Assembly (NCBI RefSeq): GCF_000282215.1 | Contig: NZ_AKJS01000025.1 | Location: 1 to 41,066 of the forward strand | DNA length: 41,066 nt | Direction: 5' to 3' | Source: Pseudomonas sp. GM21 | Lineage (GTDB): Bacteria > Pseudomonadota > Gammaproteobacteria > Pseudomonadales > Pseudomonadaceae | In this document: positions 35,334 to 41,066 of the stretch, piece after piece | Numbering within the stretch: position 1 is the first letter of the stretch | How the letters are laid out: each line of letters begins with the position of its first letter | Notes under the pieces: generated by a model | Told to the model about the DNA's origin: nothing | Databases searched by the model: none | Seen by the model: only the letters and a program-made list of their open reading frames with translations | Made by a program: the position numbers and the translations under genes

Positions 35334-35903
35334 ATGAAAACTGGTAAAGAACTGAAACCCGGTACCGTGATCCGTCTCGAAAACGATCCTTGGCTGGTTC
35401 AGAAAGCTGAATTCACCAAGTCGGGTCGTAACAGCGCGATCATGAAGACCAAGCTGAAAAACCTGCTGACCGGTTACAAGACCGAGATCGTTTACAGCGC
35501 CGACGACAAACTGGACGACGTAATCCTCGACCGCAAAGAAGCGACCCTGTCCTTCATCAGCGGCGACACCTACACGTTCATGGACACCACCGACTACACC
35601 ATGTACGAGCTGAACGCTGAAGACATCGAAGCCGTTCTGCCTTTCGTTGAAGAAGGCATGACCGATGTTTGCGAAGCGATCTTCTTCGAAGAGCGTCTGG
35701 TTTCCGTAGAACTGCCGACCACTATCGTGCGTCAGGTTGACTACACCGAAGGTTCCGCTCGCGGTGACACTTCCGGCAAGGTGATGAAGCCTGCCAAACT
35801 GAAGAACGGTACCGAGCTGTCGGTAGCTGACTTCATCGAAATCGGCGACATGATCGAGATCGATACCCGCGAAGGCGGTTCCTACAAAGGCCGTGCTAAA
35901 TAA
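35334..35903 (+). CDS. efp: Translation elongation factor P
   Basis: A 189-residue EF-P with three beta-barrel domains. The modification loop reads [19 protein letters not shown] with Arg32 at the tip, the arginine form of EF-P that EarP rhamnosylates, rather than the lysine form modified by EpmA/EpmB. EF-P relieves ribosomes stalled at proline runs. Codon use is strongly biased, as for highly expressed genes. A terminator follows. Confidence 0.98.
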   Translation: MKTGKELKPGTVIRLENDPWLVQKAEFTKSGRNSAIMKTKLKNLLTGYKTEIVYSADDKLDDVILDRKEATLSFISGDTYTFMDTTDYTMYELNAEDIEAVLPFVEEGMTDVCEAIFFEERLVSVELPTTIVRQVDYTEGSARGDTSGKVMKPAKLKNGTELSVADFIEIGDMIEIDTREGGSYKGRAK

Positions 35904-35921
35904 GCACTGCTTCAGGAATGA

Positions 35922-35952
35922 AAAAGCCCGACCATTGAGTCGGGCTTTTTTG
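35922..35952 (+). terminator. Rho-independent terminator of efp
   Basis: AAAAAGCCCGA and TCGGGCTTTTTT form the stem around a short loop; the T-run ends in TTTTTTG. Confidence 0.93.
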
Positions 35953-35986
35953 TGCCTGCAATTTCAGCTTCAACGGTGAACCCCTT

Positions 35987-36075
35987 GTGGGAGCGAGCCT
36001 GCTCGCGATTGCGATTTTGCATTCAACAAAGATGTTGACTGGTCTACCGCTATCGCGAGCAGGCTCACTCCCACA
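35987..36075. repeat. REP doublet (REPIN), GTGGGAG ends outward
   Basis: TGTGGGAGCGAGCCTGCTCG at the left and CGCGAGCAGGCTCACTCCCA at the right, between the efp terminator and the stop of the esterase gene. Confidence 0.92.
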
Positions 36076-36086
36076 ATTGAAACGTG

Positions 36087-37103
36087 TTACTTCTTCAGAT
36101 GCTCTTTGAGTTCTTCGGATGCCTGCAGCATCGCCGAGCGCACCGCTGGCACCTGACTGACCACATTGAGCAAACCGTAGTCGTGGATCATGCCGTTGTA
36201 GCGAACCGCCGTCACCGGCACCCCGGCCTCGTCGAGTTTTCGTGCATAGGCTTCGCCCTCATCGCGCAGAACGTCAGCGCCCGCCGTCTGCACCAGCGCG
36301 GGTGGCAAGCCTTTCAGTTGGGCGGTGGTTGCCCGCAGTGGTGAGGCGTAGATCTCGTTACGCTGATTGGCGTCGGTGGTGTAGTTGTCCCAGAACCACT
36401 TCATCATGTTTTTGGTGAGGAAGTGCCCCTCGGCAAACTGGTTGTAAGACGCGGTGTCGAAGTTGGCATCCGTCACCGGCCACAACAGCACCTGGAATTT
36501 GATCGCCGGCGTACCCTTGTCTTTGGCCATCAGCGCAACGACTGCCGCCATATTGCCACCGACGCTATTGCCGGCCACGGCCAGACGTTTGCCATCAACG
36601 TTGATCTCCTTTCCGTGCTCGGCCACCCATTGGGTCGCCGCATACGCCTGATTGATCGCCACCGGGTAATGCGCTTCCGGTGACGGGGTGTAATTGACGA
36701 ATACAGCCGCCGCCCCCGAACCCGCCACCAGGTCACGAACCAATCGTTCGTGGGTCGGGAAGTCGCCCAATACCCAGCCACCTCCGTGGAAGAACATGAA
36801 CACTGGCAACTCGCCCTTGACCCCGGCTGGCCGGACGATGGTCAGGCGCAGCGGCTGGCCGTCGACTTGAATGGTCTTCTCGCTGACATCAACTTTTGGC
36901 AGCGTCAGTTTCACCCCGGCTTGCGCACCCACCAGTACGGCGCGGGCGTCTTTGGGGGAAAGCTGTTCAATAGGCTTGCCAGTACCGGCGTTCAATACGT
37001 CGAGGAATGCCTGGGTGTTGTGTTCAACACCGTTGCCAGCGAATGCATTGCCGATGGACAGGGCGAGAAGGGTACCGGTCAAGACTTTGCTGAAAGTGTT
37101 CAT
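36087..37103 (-). CDS. Exported alpha/beta hydrolase (hormone-sensitive-lipase family esterase)
   Basis: A 338-residue protein with a signal peptide ending at NAFA (about residue 22). The HSL-family oxyanion motif HGGGW is at 106-110, the nucleophile is Ser180 in GNSVGGN, and the acid and base fit ADVLRDEG and GMIHDYGLL. It should hydrolyse short-chain esters in the periplasm or outside. CAGGAAAC precedes the ATG. It starts 33 bp after the ohr stop on the same strand, so it is probably on the ohr transcript and under OhrR control. Confidence 0.88.
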   Translation of the reverse strand: MNTFSKVLTGTLLALSIGNAFAGNGVEHNTQAFLDVLNAGTGKPIEQLSPKDARAVLVGAQAGVKLTLPKVDVSEKTIQVDGQPLRLTIVRPAGVKGELPVFMFFHGGGWVLGDFPTHERLVRDLVAGSGAAAVFVNYTPSPEAHYPVAINQAYAATQWVAEHGKEINVDGKRLAVAGNSVGGNMAAVVALMAKDKGTPAIKFQVLLWPVTDANFDTASYNQFAEGHFLTKNMMKWFWDNYTTDANQRNEIYASPLRATTAQLKGLPPALVQTAGADVLRDEGEAYARKLDEAGVPVTAVRYNGMIHDYGLLNVVSQVPAVRSAMLQASEELKEHLKK

Positions 37104-37136
37104 GTTCGTTTCCTGTTCGGGCCTTGGGATCAGCGG

Positions 37137-37556
37137 TTAGACGGTAACGTGCAGGCGCACATCGACGTTGCCACGGGTGGCGTTGGAGTACGGGCAGACC
37201 TGGTGGGCGGCGTCGACAAGGGATTGCGCGTCGGTTTGTTCAAGGCCTGGCAGGCTGATGTGCAGGTCGATGTCCAGACCGAAACCGCCGGGGATTTGGC
37301 CGATGCCGACATGGGCGGTGATCGAGGCGTCGTTGGGGATGGAGCGCTTGGTCTGACTGGCGACGAATTTCAGGGCGCCGATGAAGCAAGCGGAGTAACC
37401 GGCTGCGAACAGTTGCTCAGGGTTGGTCGCCGCGCCGCCAGCACCGCCGAGTTCTTTCGGGGTGGCGAGTTTGACGTCGAGGATGTTGTCGCTCGAAACA
37501 GCACGACCATCACGGCCACCGGTGGAGGTTGCGATTGCGGTGTAGAGAGTTTGCAT
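37137..37556 (-). CDS. ohr: Organic hydroperoxide resistance protein Ohr
   Basis: A 139-residue OsmC-fold peroxidase. The two redox cysteines are Cys57 in FAAGYSACFIGAL and Cys121 in HQVCPYSNATRGN. It reduces organic and fatty-acid hydroperoxides, using lipoylated proteins as electron donors in known members. GAGGC precedes the ATG. The repressor gene ohrR lies upstream in the same direction, separated by 350 bp that hold candidate operators and a REP doublet. Confidence 0.96.
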   Translation of the reverse strand: MQTLYTAIATSTGGRDGRAVSSDNILDVKLATPKELGGAGGAATNPEQLFAAGYSACFIGALKFVASQTKRSIPNDASITAHVGIGQIPGGFGLDIDLHISLPGLEQTDAQSLVDAAHQVCPYSNATRGNVDVRLHVTV

Positions 37557-37584
37557 GGTGTGAGCCTCATTCGGGTTGGATGTT

Positions 37585-37662
37585 TTGCGCTAATTGTTTG
37601 CGCGCTAAGTAAGTGCGAGATGAATGTATCGTGCTAGTATTTAGCGCGCAAGATAAATTTTT
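37585..37662 (-). promoter_or_regulatory. Candidate OhrR operator region of ohr
   Basis: Three related half-sites: TTGCGCTAA (37585-37593), TTGCGCGCTAA (37598-37608) and the inverted TTAGCGCGCAA (37641-37651). The last is part of TTTAGCGCGCAAGATAA, which recurs with changes (TTTAATGCGCCAGATAA) before ohrR. The position 30-105 bp before ohr fits a promoter/operator. That OhrR binds here is inference. Confidence 0.5.
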
Positions 37663-37792
37663 GAAAAAGATTTGCCGTGGATTCGGTTGGATGATGTGAA
37701 GGGCTGAGCTAGAGCTGTGGAGAGCGGATTTTCAGCGCTGAAAATTTTTTGGGGAAGAGACGAATGTGGCCGAAAGAACACTGCAAAACGAA

Positions 37793-37882
37793 TGTGGGAG
37801 CGGGCTTGCTCGCGAAAGCGGTGTGTCAGCCAACATCAATGCTGAATGTCACATCGCATTCGCGAGTAAGCCCGCTCCCACA
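37793..37882. repeat. REP doublet (REPIN), GTGGGAG ends outward
   Basis: TGTGGGAGCGGGCTTGCTCG at the left and CGCGAGTAAGCCCGCTCCCA at the right. It fills the ohrR-ohr gap, just after the ohrR stop. Confidence 0.92.
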
Positions 37883-37906
37883 GGGGGATTTAGGTTGGCT
37901 GGGGGA

Positions 37907-38368
37907 TCAGAGGCTGTCTTGCAGATTGCTGCGCAGTATTTGCAGCTCCGCTTGCAGTTTGTTCAGCCTCTCCACCGACATCCCGCTGGCACCGAGGATG
38001 CATTGCGGAATGCTGCGTGCCTTGTCCCGCAAGGCGCGGCCCTGTTCGGTGAGTTCGACGATCACCACCCGTTCATCTTCGCGGCTGCGGGTGCGGCTGA
38101 GCAGACCTTCAACTTCCAGGCGCTTGAGCAACGGGGTCAGTGAGCCGGGATCGGTCAGCAGTCGAGTACTGATTTCACCGACGGTCAGACCATCGCGCTC
38201 CCACAGCACCATCATCGCCAGGTATTGCGGATAGGTCAGGCCCAGCGCTTGCAGCAGCGGTTTATAGACCTTGGTCATCAGCAGCGAAGTCGAATGCAGG
38301 GCGAAACAGGCCTGATTATCCAACAGCAGGTGTTCGCAGTTATCCAGGGTGTCGCGTTCGGAGGTCAT
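37907..38368 (-). CDS. ohrR: OhrR, MarR-family organic-peroxide-sensing repressor
   Basis: A 153-residue MarR-type regulator. The peroxide-sensing cysteine is Cys21 in LLDNQACFALHSTS, and a second cysteine, Cys123 (SIPQCILG), puts it in the two-cysteine class seen in Xanthomonas. The winged helix includes LTVGEISTRLLTDPGSLTPLL and the wing REDERVVIV. Oxidation releases it from DNA and induces ohr. AAGG lies eight bases before the ATG. Confidence 0.93.
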   Translation of the reverse strand: MTSERDTLDNCEHLLLDNQACFALHSTSLLMTKVYKPLLQALGLTYPQYLAMMVLWERDGLTVGEISTRLLTDPGSLTPLLKRLEVEGLLSRTRSREDERVVIVELTEQGRALRDKARSIPQCILGASGMSVERLNKLQAELQILRSNLQDSL

Positions 38369-38413
38369 TTCAAAAGCCTTGATCGGTAGTCCTCAGAATC
38401 TAGCGGGCGAATC

Positions 38414-38434
38414 TTTAATGCGCCAGATAATTTT
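38414..38434 (-). promoter_or_regulatory. Candidate OhrR operator of ohrR
   Basis: TTTAATGCGCCAGATAATTT resembles the site before ohr in sequence and in orientation relative to its gene, and lies about 46-66 bp before the ohrR start, consistent with autoregulation. The rest of the 212-bp gap to the LysR gene holds only a small CGCTCC/GGAGCG hairpin (38542-38556). Confidence 0.45.
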
Positions 38435-38580
38435 GGATGAGTGGCGATCCGGGGTGTTTCGCAGCATCAGTCGCAAGGCTGGAGGCTGTCAGTTTCGGAT
38501 GTTGGCAGGCCGTTTATCAGTTGGGGGGTGAAGATCGCCCACGCTCCGCCGGAGCGATTGCTGCGCGGTGATGCTTGCGT

Positions 38581-39435
38581 TTAAAGTTTGAAGCCTTCGA
38601 CGATGTGCTCGGCCAGGCACTCGGTGATGGGGGAGGGGTTGTGCAGGTTACGCACGAGCATGATGCAGGCTTCCGGCAACTGCGGCAGGTCTTCGGCCTC
38701 ACCGAGGATACGCATGTCCGGGGTGATCAGGCTTTCCAGCTGCGCAGTCACCGCCAACCCGGCGCTGACCACGGCCATCAAGGCCGACAGGCTCGAACTG
38801 TTGTACGCAATTCGGTAGTCGCGGCCCATTGCATCCAGCGCATTACACGCCCACAACCGGCAGAAACAATCACTGTTGAACATTGCCAGGGGCAGCGGCG
38901 TCTGCTCATGGGCGCTGAAGCATTGCGCCTCGGCCCAGACAAAACGTTCCTTGCGCAGCAACTGGCCAATCTCGGTGCCGGGCTCGCGGGTCACGATGGA
39001 CAGGTCCAGATCCTGACGAAGCAGCAATTGTTTTGATGATTCGCAGTGAACCTCGATCTGGATCAGCGGATAGCTCTTGGCGAAGCGCGACAAAATTCCT
39101 GGCAAAAAGCGCATCACGTAATCATCTGGCGTACCGATGCGCACGGTGCCGACCATGTGCGGCTCACGCAACGTATTGAAGACTTCGCTGTGGAGTTTGA
39201 GGATGCGCCGCGCATACCCCAGCAAAACCTGGCCTTCGGCGGTCAGCTTGACCTGTCGCCCATCGCGTTCGAACAACTGGCGCTGCAACACGTCCTCTTC
39301 CAGACGCTTCATCTGCATGCTCACCGCCGACTGCGTGCGATTGACCAATTCCCCGGCACGGGTAAAACCGCCCTGGTCGGCGATGGCGACAAAGGTCCGT
39401 AGCACATCCGTATCGATACTGGGGAACGCGGACAT
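38581..39435 (-). CDS. LysR-family transcriptional regulator
   Basis: A 284-residue regulator. The N-terminal helix-turn-helix is clear (DVLRTFVAIADQGGFTRAGE then VNRTQSAVSMQMKRLEE), followed by a substrate-binding-type domain (about 90-280) with several cysteines. GGAG precedes the ATG at 39435. It is divergent from a DUF1127 gene 96 bp away, a pairing seen in many proteobacteria, and may control it. The inducer is unknown. Confidence 0.92.
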   Translation of the reverse strand: MSAFPSIDTDVLRTFVAIADQGGFTRAGELVNRTQSAVSMQMKRLEEDVLQRQLFERDGRQVKLTAEGQVLLGYARRILKLHSEVFNTLREPHMVGTVRIGTPDDYVMRFLPGILSRFAKSYPLIQIEVHCESSKQLLLRQDLDLSIVTREPGTEIGQLLRKERFVWAEAQCFSAHEQTPLPLAMFNSDCFCRLWACNALDAMGRDYRIAYNSSSLSALMAVVSAGLAVTAQLESLITPDMRILGEAEDLPQLPEACIMLVRNLHNPSPITECLAEHIVEGFKL

Positions 39436-39531
39436 CCATCAATCTCCGAGATGGTTACCATCAGAAACATTCGTTGGATTGATCTTATCCCCGGGGCGAG
39501 ACTTGGGCCATCCCCAACGGAGGACAACAAG

Positions 39532-39747
39532 ATGAAAGGTCATCACGAGCATGTAACGGAACACAAATTCTCAACCCACGTGGTATCTGATTTGCTGCAC
39601 AAGTTTAGTCGCTGGTACGAACTTCATCGCGAACGCGAACTGCTGGCGAGTTTGAGCGATGAAGCACTGAAGGACATCGGCATGAGTCGCGCCGATGTTG
39701 AACATGAATCGATCAGACCGTTCTGGGATGATCCGATGCATAAATGA
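39532..39747 (+). CDS. DUF1127 domain protein
   Basis: A 71-residue basic protein. The C-terminal half carries the DUF1127 (YjiS-like) motif: ELHRERELLASLSDEALKDI then GMSRADVEHE. Small DUF1127 proteins are linked to phosphate, carbon and RNA metabolism in some alpha-proteobacteria; the role here is unknown. GGAGG lies nine bases before the ATG. Confidence 0.88.
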   Translation: MKGHHEHVTEHKFSTHVVSDLLHKFSRWYELHRERELLASLSDEALKDIGMSRADVEHESIRPFWDDPMHK

Positions 39748-39811
39748 TGAGGCCATTGCTACACAAACCCCTCTCTGGTGAGGTAGGTTGCGAGCAGACA
39801 CGGAGGTATTC

Positions 39812-41041
39812 ATGCCCGCAACGCTGTCCTTTTCCAACACGCAGGCTCGACGTCTGGCGCTGGCTGCCCAAGGGTTCAACGGGCGGCAGTCGCCAGCCGC
39901 GATCAAAGCGCTGCAACTCAACCGCCTGATCGAACGGCTGGGCATTCTGCAGATCGACTCGGTCAATGCGTTGGTGCGTTCGCACTACCTTCCCTTGTTT
40001 TCCCGCCTCGGTAACTACTCATCCGATTTGCTCGACCAGGCTGCCTGGAGTCAGGGCCGACGTCGTACGCTGTTTGAATATTGGGGGCATGAAGCCTCGT
40101 TGCTGCCGTTGTCGATGTATCCCCTGATGCGCTGGCGCATGCAGCGCGCGAGTCGCGGCGAAGACATCTATCAGCAATTGGCGCGTTTCGGGCGCGAACA
40201 GCAGGACACGATTCGCCGGGTGCTGGCGTCGGTCGAAGAGCTCGGTGCACTGGGTGCTGGCAGCCTGTCGACCCGTCAGGAACGGGCCGGGCCGTGGTGG
40301 GACTGGAGCGTGGAAAAGCATGCTTTGGAATGGTTGTTTGCCGCCGGTGAAGTGACGGTGGCCGGCCGACGTGGTTTCGAACGTCTTTATGATTTGCCGG
40401 AGCGGGTGATTCCTTCAGCCGTTTTACAGCAGCCCTTGCTCAGTGAAGCTGAGGCTCAACGCGGACTGTTATTGCACGCAGTGACGGCGTTGGGTGTCGG
40501 CACGGAAAAGGATTTACGCGACTATTTCCGGCTGAACCCGGTAGACAGTCGTCCGCGCCTGGCGGAACTGGTCGAGGCAGGGGAGTTGCTGACTTGCGAA
40601 GTGCAAGGCTGGCGGCAACCGGCTTATTGCCTGCCCGATCCGAAAATACCGCGCAAGGTTGTGGCCGGTGCGTTGCTTTCACCCTTTGATTCGCTGGTGT
40701 GGGAGCGCAGTCGTACCGAGCGGTTGTTTGATTTTCGCTATCGGCTGGAGATTTACACCCCGCAGGACAAGCGGGTTTACGGGTATTACGTGTTGCCGTT
40801 CTTGCACAACGAACGGATTGCCGCGCGGGTGGATCTGCGGGCGGAGCGGGCGCTGGGGCGATTGGCGGTGCACGCGGTACACGAGGAAGAGCCGGGGCTG
40901 GATGACGAAGGGATGCTCGCGCTGGCGATCAATTTGCGGCGGATGGCGGATTGGTTGGGGCTGGAGCGGGTGCAATTGAATTGTCAGCGGGTGAGTGCGG
41001 CCAGATTGAGGGGGGCATTGGCACAGTTCAGTGGTGTTTGA
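39812..41041 (+). CDS. YcaQ-type DNA glycosylase (winged-helix HTH_42 family)
   Basis: A 409-residue protein of the AlkZ/YcaQ family, built of tandem winged helices. The catalytic motif near the N-terminus is Gln47-Ile48-Asp49 in ILQIDSVNALVRSHYL; the QxD form belongs to the YcaQ (AlkX) branch, while AlkZ proper has QxQ or HxQ. YcaQ unhooks nitrogen-mustard-type interstrand cross-links and removes alkylated bases. Further family motifs are FEYWGHEASLLP, LLSPFDSLVWERSRTERLFD and GYYVLPFLH. GGAGG lies six bases before the ATG. Confidence 0.88.
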   Translation: MPATLSFSNTQARRLALAAQGFNGRQSPAAIKALQLNRLIERLGILQIDSVNALVRSHYLPLFSRLGNYSSDLLDQAAWSQGRRRTLFEYWGHEASLLPLSMYPLMRWRMQRASRGEDIYQQLARFGREQQDTIRRVLASVEELGALGAGSLSTRQERAGPWWDWSVEKHALEWLFAAGEVTVAGRRGFERLYDLPERVIPSAVLQQPLLSEAEAQRGLLLHAVTALGVGTEKDLRDYFRLNPVDSRPRLAELVEAGELLTCEVQGWRQPAYCLPDPKIPRKVVAGALLSPFDSLVWERSRTERLFDFRYRLEIYTPQDKRVYGYYVLPFLHNERIAARVDLRAERALGRLAVHAVHEEEPGLDDEGMLALAINLRRMADWLGLERVQLNCQRVSAARLRGALAQFSGV

Positions 41042-41049
41042 GCAGGCCT

Positions 41050-41066
41050 CATCGCGAGCAGGCTCG
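41050..41066. repeat. REP unit cut by the window end
   Basis: CATCGCGAGCAGGCTCG matches the start of the REP units at 4340 and 8439. Confidence 0.75.

Overview
The window is a stretch of ordinary chromosome from a fluorescent-group Pseudomonas. The evidence is an 83-residue OprI lipoprotein of the Pseudomonas type, EF-P with arginine at position 32 beside its rhamnosyltransferase EarP, Pseudomonas-type CysB and Ohr/OhrR, high GC content, and many REP doublets built on GTGGGAG...CTCGCGA. No prophage, integron, CRISPR array, transposase, tRNA or rRNA was seen.

Layout. 1-2.7 kb: the 3' end of a short-chain dehydrogenase, a FabF-type ketoacyl-ACP synthase, a convergent TetR regulator and a small DUF2897 membrane protein. 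2.8-12.7 kb: an ethanolamine permease, then the complete potassium system kdpF-A-B-C-D-E, with a candidate KdpE operator upstream of kdpF and several palindromic repeats inserted between its genes. 12.7-19.7 kb: patatin-like protein, lipoprotein, CHAD protein, thioesterase, Mpo1-like protein, TatD, an MltF-like lytic transglycosylase and DoxX. 19.7-24.9 kb: a leader resembling a SAM-II riboswitch before a small methyltransferase-like gene, then greB, a YbbAP-type ABC exporter, divergent tesA and an unknown gene. 25-28.4 kb: L,D-transpeptidase, oprI, a largely gene-free stretch, a small GNAT protein and DAHP synthase. 28.5-33 kb: PilZ protein, thioredoxin-like protein, ketopantoate reductase, 5'-nucleotidase, UspA and cysB. 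33-36 kb: a 158-bp long inverted repeat, a GreA/GreB-like protein with a small membrane protein, then earP and efp. 36-41 kb: an exported esterase, ohr, ohrR, a LysR regulator divergent from a DUF1127 gene, and a YcaQ-type DNA glycosylase.

How the genes work together. KdpD/KdpE control KdpFABC for potassium uptake. EarP activates EF-P by rhamnosylating Arg32. OhrR probably represses ohr and itself through related operator-like sites, and the exported esterase probably rides on the ohr transcript. YbbA/YbbP and TesA keep the divergent arrangement known from E. coli. The rest are single housekeeping or stress genes.

The most interesting signals are not protein families. They are (1) the SAM-II/SAM-V-like pseudoknot with its own promoter and a hairpin that masks a Shine-Dalgarno sequence at 19.7-19.9 kb, (2) a cysteine-repeat leader ORF coupled to a GTG start of earP, (3) the MITE-like 158-bp inverted repeat after cysB, and (4) the repeat-riddled kdp operon. 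All reading was by eye; no database search was run.
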